DNA of 64,000 nt from Paradesertivirga sp966210515 (GTDB lineage Bacteria > Bacteroidota > Bacteroidia > Sphingobacteriales > Sphingobacteriaceae). Positions 37,597 through 45,135 of the stretch are shown here, in pieces (the first letter of the stretch is position 1; each line of letters begins with the position of its first letter). Under the pieces are notes generated by a model. It saw only the letters and a program-made list of their open reading frames with translations. It did no database searches and had not been told where the DNA came from. The stretch is from assembly GCA_966210515.1 (NCBI GenBank), contig CBIHLM010000012.1:15883-79882 (forward strand). Direction: 5' to 3'. The position numbers were made by a program, and so were the translations under genes.

Positions 37597-38499
37597 TTAG
37601 TCTACTTTTAAATAGTTCCGCCAGTTATGTTGCTCTTTAAAGCCCAAAACTTCGCGGATTCTGCGATTTGAAAACAATGCTTCATTTTCTTCTAATTCGC
37701 GAGTAATGGGCACACCTGGAAAAAACTGTTCAGCCAATTCTTTGCTGGGGATAATGGCACCGTTGTGATCATTTCCGGCATTAAAAACCTGGTACCCAAG
37801 GCCATCTTTTTGCAAGCATAAATCCACAATTTGTCCCAAATCACGTGCATCAATATAACAAAACGCATTCCGGCGGCGCACTTCAGGATTTTTTAAATAA
37901 TGCGGAAACAGTGTAGCGTATTCGTGTGGCTCAATAACATTTCCAATACGAAGTGCGTAAATGTCAAAGCCTGATCGTAGCTGGAAACTGCGTGCTGTTT
38001 TCTCATTCACAACCTTCGAGAGCCCATAGCTATCCATAGGGTCAACATCATAGTTCTCATCCAAAGGCAAAGTCTTTGGATTGATCTTGCCATCTGCAAA
38101 ACAGATACCGTAGGTGGTCTCTGAGGAAGCAATAATAATCTTCTTAATTCCCAGTTTGACAGCCGCTTCAATTACATTGTATGTGCCGATCGTATTCACT
38201 CTGAAAGTTTCATTATCAGGTCGGATCAATATCCTGGGTACTGCAGCAAAATGTACTACCGCATCAAATCGTGGTACGCCATTTCCCCCATCCAATTCAT
38301 CTAGCCCGGCATATGAACTCATTGCATTAAACATCTGTCCCGAATCCGTTATATCAGCTATCAAATTATCCACACCCGGGTGATTTAAAGGCATCAGATC
38401 TACATTCATCACTCTATGCCCCTGGTCCAGAAGGTAAGGTATTACATGCTTTCCCGCTTTTCCCGATCCGCCTGTAAAAAGTATTCGCTTTTTGATCAT
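37597..38499 (-). CDS. NAD-dependent epimerase/dehydratase family protein
   Basis: 300-residue extended SDR. The Rossmann nucleotide motif is GGSGKAGKH at 10-18 (GxxGxxG type). An HFAAVP segment follows, then SSETTYG, and the catalytic pair Tyr and Lys in SYGLSK. Substrate unknown: a nucleotide-sugar epimerase or a uronate-type sugar dehydrogenase are both possible. It is divergent from the SDR gene at 38723, with about 220 bp between them. No other sugar genes are adjacent. Confidence 0.85.
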   Translation of the reverse strand: MIKKRILFTGGSGKAGKHVIPYLLDQGHRVMNVDLMPLNHPGVDNLIADITDSGQMFNAMSSYAGLDELDGGNGVPRFDAVVHFAAVPRILIRPDNETFRVNTIGTYNVIEAAVKLGIKKIIIASSETTYGICFADGKINPKTLPLDENYDVDPMDSYGLSKVVNEKTARSFQLRSGFDIYALRIGNVIEPHEYATLFPHYLKNPEVRRRNAFCYIDARDLGQIVDLCLQKDGLGYQVFNAGNDHNGAIIPSKELAEQFFPGVPITRELEENEALFSNRRIREVLGFKEQHNWRNYLKVD

Positions 38500-38722
38500 G
38501 TATTCTCCCGTTTATTAGGTTTTATTGTTGCCAGCCTTGCAGTCCGCGCTGAATATTCTATATGATTTGTACCAACAGTAATTACAAATGTAAGAACATT
38601 AAAAAAACGTACCGATAAATAAATGTTTAACCCTTCGTATTGTTGTGAATTCTTTTTGTTTCGCTAGAATTATTACATACGGAAACATCTGTCAAAGCAA
38701 GTCTAAAATTGTAAAATTGCAT

Positions 38723-39499
38723 ATGAAAACAAGTATTCTGGATCTTTTCAAATTGGATGGTCAGGTAGCATTGATTATAGGAGGCAATAGAGGTCTTGGG
38801 CTTTCGATGGCCCAGGCTCTGGCAGAGGCGGGAGCCGCAATTTCAATTGCAGCCCGTGATACGAACGTAAATCAAGCGGCGGCTAAGCAATTGCAAGAAG
38901 ATTATAGTGTAGATGTTATCAGCAATTACTGTGATGTGACTGAGGAGGCAAGTATACAAGAGGCGGTTGAAAAAACAATTCAGCAGTTCGGTAAAATTAA
39001 TATTCTTATAAATTCCGCCGGGATCAATATTCGCGGCTCTATTGTAGACCTTTCCGTTTCAGATTTCATTAAAGTGCAACAAGTAAATGTTACAGGTTCA
39101 TGGATGGCATGTCGTGCTGTACTTCCATTTATGAAAAAAAATAACTACGGTCGAATTATAAATATGGGTTCGATGCTATCAACAACAGCCCTTCCTGACC
39201 GTACAGCTTATGCTACCAGCAAAGGAGCTATCCTTCAGCTTACCCGATCTCTCGCTGTTGAAGTAGCAAAAGAAGGAATTACCGTCAATGCAATTTTACC
39301 TGGCCCTTTTGCAACTGACATAAATCTTCCATTACTGAATGACCCTGAAAAGTATGAAGCCTTTATTTCTAAAATCCCTGTCGGTCGCTGGGGAAACCTG
39401 CATGAAATAGGAGGAATCGCTTTGTACTTGTCTAGCCCTGCATCTAGCTTCACCACAGGAAGTTGTATATCTGTGGACGGAGGCTGGGTTGCTATTTAA
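38723..39499 (+). CDS. Short-chain dehydrogenase/reductase
   Basis: 258-residue classical SDR. I start at 38723 (MKTSILDLFKLDGQVAL) because this is the family start; the frame upstream to 38645 adds residues unlike an SDR. Cofactor motif GGNRGLG at 20-26, NSAGI (NNAG equivalent), catalytic Ser in GSMLS and the Tyr/Lys pair in YATSKG. C-terminal SSFTTGSCISVDGGW is typical. It resembles gluconate 5-dehydrogenase and 2-deoxy-D-gluconate 3-dehydrogenase (KduD/IdnO) enzymes, which would suit uronate catabolism, but many SDRs look alike. Confidence 0.88.
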   Translation: MKTSILDLFKLDGQVALIIGGNRGLGLSMAQALAEAGAAISIAARDTNVNQAAAKQLQEDYSVDVISNYCDVTEEASIQEAVEKTIQQFGKINILINSAGINIRGSIVDLSVSDFIKVQQVNVTGSWMACRAVLPFMKKNNYGRIINMGSMLSTTALPDRTAYATSKGAILQLTRSLAVEVAKEGITVNAILPGPFATDINLPLLNDPEKYEAFISKIPVGRWGNLHEIGGIALYLSSPASSFTTGSCISVDGGWVAI

Positions 39500-39521
39500 A
39501 TCGGTTGATTTGGTGTGAACG

Positions 39522-39579
39522 AATCAGAGACTCTTTTTTATTGGTAAATCCGTAGAACCCTGCGGAACTCTATGGACAG
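39522..39579. repeat. Dispersed hairpin repeat, GTAGAG type
   Basis: ATCAGAGACTC, T-run, AATCCGTAGA, loop ACCCTGCGGA, ACTCTATGGACAG. Full-length copy with slightly diverged stem (G-U pairing retained), starting 23 bp past the SDR stop. Confidence 0.65.
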
Positions 39580-39876
39580 TGAGGAATTTCTAGCTGAATA
39601 GAAGAACGTTATAAACTTTCCTTTATCTGCTAAGCTTATTTAGGCTTTGCTCGACCTAAGGCTGAAACTTAAGCCAGTTAGGGGTTAAATTCATGGAACT
39701 TGATAAGTAAGCGTATTCTCATCTTGCGATTTAAACATCCAAAGGCCGCTTGCACAAGCGGACACGCTTGCGTTAAATTAGGGCTATAGCCGGATAAGGC
39801 CATTTTTAAGTTCCAGGATTGGAAGATTTTGGATGCTATATTATAGCTATATTAAGGTGAGACAACAAGCCGGTTA

Positions 39877-39945
39877 AAGTACTATTGAAGTACCTTTTAA
39901 GTATCCTTTAAGTACCTATAAAGTACCTCTTATAAGAGGTACTTT
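39877..39945. repeat. Five 11-bp direct repeats ending in a 26-bp perfect palindrome
   Basis: Units of exactly 11 bp start at 39877, 39888, 39899, 39910 and 39921: AAGTACTATTG, AAGTACCTTTT, AAGTATCCTTT, AAGTACCTATA, AAGTACCTCTT. The last unit is followed by its own inverse, so 39920-39945 is a perfect 26-bp palindrome with half-site AAAGTACCTCTTA. Confidence 0.95.
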
Positions 39946-40024
39946 ATCAGTGAGAATTATAATCTTTAACATTATTTAATCTTTAGTTCAATATGGCATA
40001 ATTCGTATTTCGTGCACGGCTGCT

Positions 40025-40114
40025 CCCCACTGGTTGTAGCTTCTCGCTATGCCGTTCGTGTCCTCACGAACCACTCATAACTCCCTGTTTATTGGTTCGT
40101 GGGACCCGAACCAA
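40025..40114. repeat. Cluster of REP-like hairpins
   Basis: 40025-40053 resembles 41245-41273 (CCCCACTGGTTGTAGC then TTCTCGCTATG). 40054-40071 is stem GTTCGTG, loop TCCT, stem CACGAAC. 40092-40114 is stem TTGGTTCG, loop TGGGACC, stem CGAACCAA. The GTTCGTG hairpin differs from the GTTGGTG REPs by a matched change in both arms. Confidence 0.75.
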
Positions 40115-40154
40115 GGCGGAGAGAAGGGACCAATAGTTGATTTTGTGTGGGCGA

Positions 40155-40210
40155 GTCGAAGACTCTTTTTATTTGAGAATCCGTAGAGCTCTTTGGAACT
40201 CTACGGACAG
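40155..40210. repeat. Dispersed hairpin repeat, GTAGAG type
   Basis: GTCGAAGACTC, T-run, GAGAATCCGTAGAG, loop CTCTTTGGAA, CTCTACGGACAG. The most complete copy, with a 9-bp perfect stem TCCGTAGAG/CTCTACGGA. Confidence 0.7.
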
Positions 40211-40349
40211 TAATGGGCGGCTACCTATATTAGTTCCCCTTTTTCTCCTGCTGTCCAATCACTCAAAATGCACACGCGACACGCGTACGCCAGCTTGAGG
40301 GCCAGTTGATGCAGAAGGATTCGTATATTGACCGGCGAAAGTAAATACC

Positions 40350-41138
40350 ATGAAAGCAGATCTGATTACAAAAAACAAACTAGTCGAATACATTGATCTC
40401 TATCCTGAGGCTAAGACAAATATCCTACTTTGGATTAAGGAGTTCGGACGGCGACTTGGTGAAGATATGAAAACCGCTCCTTTTGAAGGGATATCTTATG
40501 TAGGTGCCCAATTAGGTGCTAGTGATTACAGAGTGCAATTTACTATAAATCCGTGGCTGAAAACAGCTTATATAACATGGCTTGGAACAGAGGCTGAACT
40601 TATCGCAAAACATGAGAAGGAAATTCAGGAGTTACGGGCTGAAAATCCCGACCTAGTCGTTGAGGAGGTGGTCATGAGCTACGAGGAAATACTTACACCA
40701 CCGCCACCACCTTCAATGGAGGAAGTATTTCCGGGGTTGGAAGATTTACCTAAAATAGAAGATAATCAAGAGGCAGTTACCGACAGCAAGGAGCTATATA
40801 CGAAAACTGAGTTTGAAGAGGCATTGAAACGCGCGATCGAAATTTTTGATGCGCGACCTGGGACCGCCGACTTTGCTGAGATTGAACTACTGCTTCCTGG
40901 GATTAAGAAGTATGAAGAAAACAAGATCATATTCCCTGACCTCGATCTGGTGGATTTAATAAAAGTCAGGATGAAAGAGTTTCAACTTACACCGGAAAGT
41001 TTTGCTTATGTTTTTGGTGGAGAAGAGGATATGAATCAGTTTCTGGATGGTAAGAAGCAGTTGCCTTTAGGGGTGTTGAGAAAGCTATTTCGACATTTGG
41101 GAATTGTTCATGTGGATGCTTCTGAGTTTTTGGTGTAG
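40350..41138 (+). CDS. Putative HigB-HigA toxin-antitoxin fusion protein
   Basis: 262 residues in two parts. Residues about 5-90 resemble HigB-type mRNA interferases: ITKNKLVEYIDLYPEAK, then GASDYRVQFTINP, then TAYITWLGTEAEL, the pattern of a family whose usual block is YRLVV..IN....VYIRFIGTHAEYDKI. The His of that block is Glu here. Residues 91-148 are an acidic linker with TPPPPPS. Residues 149-262 resemble HigA antitoxins: an N-terminal helical part (AIEIFDARPGT, then LLPGIKKYEE) and an XRE-type helix-turn-helix with LIKVRMKEFQLTPESFAYV, LDGKKQLPL and LRKLFRHLGI. The order matches the usual higB-higA operon order. Family assignment is from recalled consensus, not a search. It sits between repeat arrays and a REP transposase. 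Confidence 0.6.
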   Translation: MKADLITKNKLVEYIDLYPEAKTNILLWIKEFGRRLGEDMKTAPFEGISYVGAQLGASDYRVQFTINPWLKTAYITWLGTEAELIAKHEKEIQELRAENPDLVVEEVVMSYEEILTPPPPPSMEEVFPGLEDLPKIEDNQEAVTDSKELYTKTEFEEALKRAIEIFDARPGTADFAEIELLLPGIKKYEENKIIFPDLDLVDLIKVRMKEFQLTPESFAYVFGGEEDMNQFLDGKKQLPLGVLRKLFRHLGIVHVDASEFLV

Positions 41139-41248
41139 GGGTGTTCAACTAACTATCTCTAGAGACGCTAAAGCTTAACTCTACAGATAGCCAAATAAAG
41201 AGGGGTCTAAGACTCAAAGCTCAGGCACGCGTATGTTCTCACCCCCCA

Positions 41249-41824
41249 CTAGTCATAGCGTCTCGCTACGACCAATCTATAAAAACAAAAGTTCAATTCT
41301 ACTTTTTCTGCTTCGGTATAGTCCCTGCCACTACTGTGCAACCAACAATGAGCTTCTTCAACAAAGCCTGCTTCAATTGGATTGTTATATGTATAGTCCA
41401 AACGTTGATCGATCATCTCATTTGTGCTTAACTCTATCGGATGATTATGCTGTTGCCAAAATTGAAAATCTTTATTCCGTTCGTTCTTTGCTCCCGCACG
41501 TTTCATTAACCATAACATCCATTCCTTTCTACTTTCAGTCGTATCTGCTTCAAGTGTCTTTCTGATATGCCGGGATGTGAAGCTTTTTAAATCTTTTAAA
41601 ATTTCTGATAGACTATTGGTTCCACTGGCACTCATTATCAGATGAATATGGCTACTCATATTGCAATAAGCATATACATTAAGTCCTTTATTCTTCTGAC
41701 AAAATTCTAAACTTTCATAAAATATATTACGATAAGCGTCTCGAATAAAGATATCAAGCCAGTAGACTACAGTAAATGTTACAAAATGCAAACCTTCCTG
41801 ATTGCGGATGGCATATTTTCCCAA
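41249..41824 (-). CDS. REP-associated tyrosine transposase (RAYT), second type
   Basis: 191-residue HUH transposase, a different subgroup from the 31586 gene. N-terminal IRNQEGLHFVTFTVVYWLDIF, HUH motif His59-Ile-His61 in MSSHIHLIM, candidate nucleophile Tyr144 in RLDYTYNNPIEAGFV and then HSSGRDY. All usual motifs are intact. Two triloop hairpins lie just upstream of the start (41831-41847 and 41861-41875). A third, TAGCG-TCT-CGCTA (41256-41268), overlaps the last codons, and a copy of this 3' end sits 1.2 kb away at 40025-40053. Confidence 0.9.
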   Translation of the reverse strand: MGKYAIRNQEGLHFVTFTVVYWLDIFIRDAYRNIFYESLEFCQKNKGLNVYAYCNMSSHIHLIMSASGTNSLSEILKDLKSFTSRHIRKTLEADTTESRKEWMLWLMKRAGAKNERNKDFQFWQQHNHPIELSTNEMIDQRLDYTYNNPIEAGFVEEAHCWLHSSGRDYTEAEKVELNFCFYRLVVARRYD

Positions 41825-41830
41825 AATCGT

Positions 41831-41875
41831 CCTCGTTTGTAACGAGGATGAAGCGAGGTCTGCGATTCTATCGCA
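41831..41875. repeat. Paired triloop hairpins upstream of the second RAYT
   Basis: CCTCGTT-TGT-AACGAGG (41831-41847) and TGCGAT-TCT-ATCGCA (41861-41875), 13 bp apart, starting 7 bp upstream of the transposase start codon. Such pairs are typical REP doublets. Confidence 0.75.
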
Positions 41876-41910
41876 AACAGGTCCGACAAAGCTAAAAAAC
41901 TATCATATTT

Positions 41911-42010
41911 AAACCCGAACGCCGAGGATACCTGCCGTCGTGGCTAAGGCCCCGTGCAGTATGAACAGAGTGCGGGACTGCAGCCTCCAAAGAGAGACAA
42001 ACCCTCCGTT
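41911..42010. other. Structured GC-richer segment, possible repeat or small RNA
   Basis: About 100 bp of markedly higher GC than its surroundings, with TGCAGT/ACTGCA arms enclosing 16 bases (41956-41983). It is non-coding in all frames by eye. It may be part of the REP transposase unit or an independent structured RNA. The remainder of the 41825-42176 gap is AT-rich and holds the lysS promoter. Confidence 0.35.
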
Positions 42011-42097
42011 TTCCATTGAATAAGTTGAAAGTTATGGGTTGAAGGTTGTAAGTTTTCCCGACGCTATTCCCAAGCCGCTAATACTTGCCAATCATTC

Positions 42098-42127
42098 TTG
42101 ATTCTTGCCTCGCAAATTGTACTTTTG
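42098..42127 (+). promoter_or_regulatory. lysS promoter
   Basis: TTG at 42098-42100, 19-bp spacer, TACTTTTG at 42120-42127: a textbook Bacteroidota housekeeping promoter. A start near 42133 gives a leader of about 45 nt before lysS. Confidence 0.75.
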
Positions 42128-42176
42128 CAGAAAGTTTACCAAAAGGGTAAATTAAATACATAATCAAACAAAACCC

Positions 42177-43898
42177 ATGAGTATTGGTCTTTCCGAACAG
42201 GAAGTTTATCGCCGAGAGGCACTGCTTGAGCTTCGTAAACTGGGCATAGAGCCCTACCCTGCCGAAGCGTATGAGGTAAATGTTACCGCAAGGGATATAC
42301 ATAACAACTACGAGCGCGATAAAACGAATTATAAGAATATCAGCATTGCGGGCAGAATAATGACGCGGCGGATTATGGGTAGCGCATCCTTTGCTGAGAT
42401 CCAGGATTCGACGGGACGAATGCAGGTGTACCTGAAACGCGATGATCTTTGTCCGGGTGAAAACAAGACTTTATATAATACCGTGTTCAAAAAGCTGATG
42501 GATATCGGCGATTATGTGGGTGTGAAGGGTTATGTGTTTACTACGCAAACGGGTGAAATTTCTATCCACGTTACGGAGATGACGCTGCTGGCGAAATCGC
42601 TGAAGCCGCTACCGATTGTGAAGCGTGATGATGATGGTCATGTGTATGATGGGTTTACCGACCCGGAAATGCGTTACCGTCAGCGATACGTGGATTTGAC
42701 TGTTAACCCGGATTTAAAACAAATATTCATGAACCGCAGCAAGGTGATTAACACCATGCGAAGCTATTTTGATAACCAAGGTTGGATGGAGGTGGAAACA
42801 CCAATTCTTCAGCCGGTGCATGGCGGGGCAGCTGCACGTCCGTTTAAAACGCACCACAATACGCTGGACATGCCTTTGTTTTTGCGAATCGCCAATGAAC
42901 TTTACTTGAAACGCTTGATTGTTGCGGGTTTTGACGGGGTGTACGAATTCGGTAAAATGTTCCGTAATGAGGGAATGGACCGCACGCACAACCCGGAATT
43001 TACTTCCATGGAGATTTATGTGGCTTACAAGGATTATGTGTGGATGATGGCCATGCTGGAAGAATGCCTTGAGAAAATTGCGGTGGCGATTCATAGTACG
43101 TCAAAGGTAAAAATGGGTGATCATGTGCTGGAGTTTGCAGGTCCGTATGAGAAGCTGACGATGTTTGAGTCGATACAGAAATATACAGGGATTGATGTTT
43201 CGGCCATGAATGAGGATGAGTTACGTGCCGTGTGTAAAAGCATGAACATTGAAACCGACCCAAGCATGGGTAAGGGTAAATTGATTGATGAGATTTTCGG
43301 CGAGAAGGTTGAAGCGAACCTGATTCAGCCTACATATATTACTGATTACCCGGTAGAAATGACTCCGCTGGCGAAAAAACACCGCAGCAAAGAAGGTTTG
43401 GTGGAGCGTTTCGAGCTGTTTGTGAATGGTAAAGAGATTGCGAATGCCTATTCGGAATTGAATGATCCGATTGATCAGCGTGCGCGTTTGGAGGATCAGC
43501 TGTTACTGGCTGGTCGCGGGGATGAGGAAGCCATGGCAATGGATGAGGATTTCCTTCGTGCATTAGAGTATGGTATGCCGCCAACGGCTGGTTTGGGCGT
43601 CGGTATCGACCGTTTGGTAATGTTGATGACGAATCAGCACACTATTCAGGAGGTATTGTTCTTCCCGCAGATGAGACCTGAGAAAAAGGCGAAAGTTGCG
43701 TCGGTAGAGGACTTTACAGATATTGGTGTACCTGCGGAATGGGTGCCGGTATTGATGAAAATGGGATTTAATACGGTAGAGGAATTGAAGGCTGGCAATC
43801 CGAATAAGGTGTTTAATGATTTGGGGGGAATGAGGAAGAAGATGAAATTGGATATTACGATGCCGGGGAAAGATGATGTTGAGGGATGGTTTAGGTAA
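42177..43898 (+). CDS. lysS: Lysyl-tRNA synthetase, class II
   Basis: 573-residue enzyme that charges tRNA-Lys. An N-terminal OB-fold anticodon domain (about 55-150, IAGRIMTRRIMGSASFAEIQ) precedes the class II catalytic core. Motif 2 contains FGKMFRNEGMDRTHNPEFTS and motif 3 is GLGVGIDRLVML. The last 65 residues or so (from about VASVEDFTDIGVPAEW) extend past the usual end of LysS and look like a small helical, helix-hairpin-helix-like domain, a feature I associate with Bacteroidota LysS. Own promoter at 42098 and a downstream terminator. Confidence 0.97.
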   Translation: MSIGLSEQEVYRREALLELRKLGIEPYPAEAYEVNVTARDIHNNYERDKTNYKNISIAGRIMTRRIMGSASFAEIQDSTGRMQVYLKRDDLCPGENKTLYNTVFKKLMDIGDYVGVKGYVFTTQTGEISIHVTEMTLLAKSLKPLPIVKRDDDGHVYDGFTDPEMRYRQRYVDLTVNPDLKQIFMNRSKVINTMRSYFDNQGWMEVETPILQPVHGGAAARPFKTHHNTLDMPLFLRIANELYLKRLIVAGFDGVYEFGKMFRNEGMDRTHNPEFTSMEIYVAYKDYVWMMAMLEECLEKIAVAIHSTSKVKMGDHVLEFAGPYEKLTMFESIQKYTGIDVSAMNEDELRAVCKSMNIETDPSMGKGKLIDEIFGEKVEANLIQPTYITDYPVEMTPLAKKHRSKEGLVERFELFVNGKEIANAYSELNDPIDQRARLEDQLLLAGRGDEEAMAMDEDFLRALEYGMPPTAGLGVGIDRLVMLMTNQHTIQEVLFFPQMRPEKKAKVASVEDFTDIGVPAEWVPVLMKMGFNTVEELKAGNPNKVFNDLGGMRKKMKLDITMPGKDDVEGWFR

Positions 43899-44238
43899 AC
43901 TGATTTGCCACTCTGAGCGAAGTCGAAGAGTTTTTTATAAGGTGCCTGCGAGGATTTCGTGGGCATTTTTTGTTTGGAGGTTTGGTCCTTGTAGGTTGGG
44001 TTTGTGAAGGAGGTGCTTTCGTTCCACTCATTGCCCTTTTCAATAAAGGTACAAGTTCACACTTACTTCACAGTTTACTTTACATTTTGGTTATTCAGAA
44101 AAACCTTTGATTTTTTTTTCGGTAATTTATAATTGATTAATCGAAGTAGATTTAAAGTCTTTATTAACAAAAGCTTAAACTATTATAAACGATTAGTTCA
44201 TATTGAACCGATAACTTTAAAACAGATAAATTACACTT
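43899..44238. other. Intergenic region after lysS
   Basis: 340 bp with no gene. At 43912-43930 lies CTGAGCGAAGTCGAAGAG, a short sequence type dispersed in Bacteroidota genomes. The lysS terminator follows at 43943. The rest is AT-rich and must hold the promoter of the small gene at 44239; no clear box is seen. Confidence 0.45.
43943..43971 (+). terminator. lysS terminator
   Basis: TGCCTGCGA pairs with TTCGTGGGCA (with G-U pairs) and is followed by six T. It lies 45 bp after the lysS stop. Confidence 0.7.
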
Positions 44239-44451
44239 ATGAAACTATCTACAATTGAAATCACAGAAAGCGAATACTTAATCAAATTAAGTAAAGAGAA
44301 TTTTGACCTGGCATTTATTAACCAGCTGCTGAAACGAATCCAATCGGAAGTGTTATTCTCTTCTTTCAAAGGTTCTGACCAGGATGATGATATAAAAAGC
44401 AGAAACGCATACGACAGAGGCTCTTACTTTAGCCGTCTGGATGAAAAATAG
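44239..44451 (+). CDS. Small hypothetical protein
   Basis: 70 residues, acidic and basic mixed, no signal peptide or membrane segment. The middle (KENFDLAFINQLLKRIQSE) should form an amphipathic helix and the C-terminal part (DQDDDIKSRNAYDRGSYF) looks disordered. The start of the sequence (KLSTIEITESEYLIKLSKE) suggests a short strand then helix, as in antitoxin-like or adaptor proteins, but I recognise no family. It is followed directly by a strong hairpin shared with the convergent gene. Codon use is ordinary for the window, which supports a real gene. Confidence 0.65.
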   Translation: MKLSTIEITESEYLIKLSKENFDLAFINQLLKRIQSEVLFSSFKGSDQDDDIKSRNAYDRGSYFSRLDEK

Positions 44452-44480
44452 AAGGGAGCTGGTAAAACCAACTCCCTTCT
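44450..44480. terminator. Bidirectional terminator between convergent genes
   Basis: 13-bp stem (AGAAGGGAGCTGG with CCAACTCCCTTCT, one mismatch) and a 5-base loop. On the minus strand it runs straight into TATTTTTC; on the plus strand a T-run follows about 10 bp later. It overlaps the end of the 70-residue gene. Confidence 0.8.
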
Positions 44481-44500
44481 ATCCTTACACTTTTTTTTCT

Positions 44501-45064
44501 CTACCGCCCTCTAAAGCCTCCACCGCCTCCGCCTCGTTGTATTACAGTTTTATCTAACTGCCCCATTTGGCTCTGCATCATTTTTATCTGCTCTGCCAGA
44601 AGTTTGTTTTTATCGGCTTTCTTAGCTTCCTGTAAATACATCGTCGCTTCGCGTTTGTTACGTTTAGACATTGCTATTCCGGCCAGACTAAGCTTCGCCA
44701 GCGCGATGTTATGATCCATAGTCATACCCATTGCAAGGGCCTTTTTGAAATATTTTTCGGACTGTAATGGTGCTTTACGCGATTCTATCAATCCAATTAA
44801 CAAATGGTAATAGCCATGCTGTGCCTGGATAAGTTCCTTTTCATAATTTTTTACCTGACGCAGCCAATATTCGGCTTTATCCATATTTTCCTTACGGAGA
44901 TAAAATTGCGCAATCAGCATTTTCTCGTTGAAGAAAAACGTAACCCCAACAATCAGGGCAAGTAAAATCAACAATATCCCCCAGCCCCAGTAACCGAAAA
45001 AAATCAGGGCAATTGCCGATCCAAGAAAGGCAAATGCTATTATTAACCGTATAAAATTTGGCAT
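44501..45064 (-). CDS. Membrane-anchored TPR-like protein with Gly/Arg tail
   Basis: 187 residues. Two adjacent hydrophobic helices at about 5-24 and 27-46, then helical repeats (about 50-165) with TPR-like spacing (MDKAEYWLRQVKNYEKEL, SEKYFKKALAMGMTMDHNIA). It ends in a short RGGGGGGFRGR tail, unusual for a bacterial membrane protein and reminiscent of RNA-binding RGG segments. Function unknown; a scaffold role is likely from TPR content. Divergent from ung with 71 bp between, where both promoters must lie. Confidence 0.7.
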   Translation of the reverse strand: MPNFIRLIIAFAFLGSAIALIFFGYWGWGILLILLALIVGVTFFFNEKMLIAQFYLRKENMDKAEYWLRQVKNYEKELIQAQHGYYHLLIGLIESRKAPLQSEKYFKKALAMGMTMDHNIALAKLSLAGIAMSKRNKREATMYLQEAKKADKNKLLAEQIKMMQSQMGQLDKTVIQRGGGGGGFRGR

Positions 45065-45084
45065 TATTTAAATTCTTAAATTTG
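45057..45084 (+). promoter_or_regulatory. Candidate ung promoter
   Basis: TTTG at 45057-45060, 16-bp spacer, TAAATTTG at 45077-45084. The -7 box is perfect and the spacer a little short. The upstream box overlaps the start of the divergent gene. Confidence 0.5.
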
Positions 45085-45135
45085 TGCTGCAAATATCCGC
45101 TTATTTAGCCGCTAAACAAACAGAATCCTAAAAAT

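Larger units (their letters stand above)
39500..40349. other. 850-bp repeat-rich intergenic region
   Basis: No gene seen. Contents in order: GTAGAG-type hairpin (39522-39579); a CCGCTTG/CAAGCGG and CAAGCG-GACA-CGCTTG double hairpin (39746-39770); the 11-bp tandem array and 26-bp palindrome (39877-39945); a copy of the 3' end of the second REP transposase (40025-40053); two REP-like hairpins (40054-40071 and 40092-40114); another GTAGAG-type hairpin (40155-40210). Confidence 0.75.

Noticed and set aside
38645..38722. Upstream start for the SDR gene
   Set aside because: The extra 26 residues do not resemble an SDR N-terminus, while the ATG at 38723 gives the standard family start.
41911..42010. 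tRNA or rRNA fragment
   Set aside because: No cloverleaf, no TTCGA/GGTTC arm pair and no CCA-type end could be traced; only a simple stem is clear.
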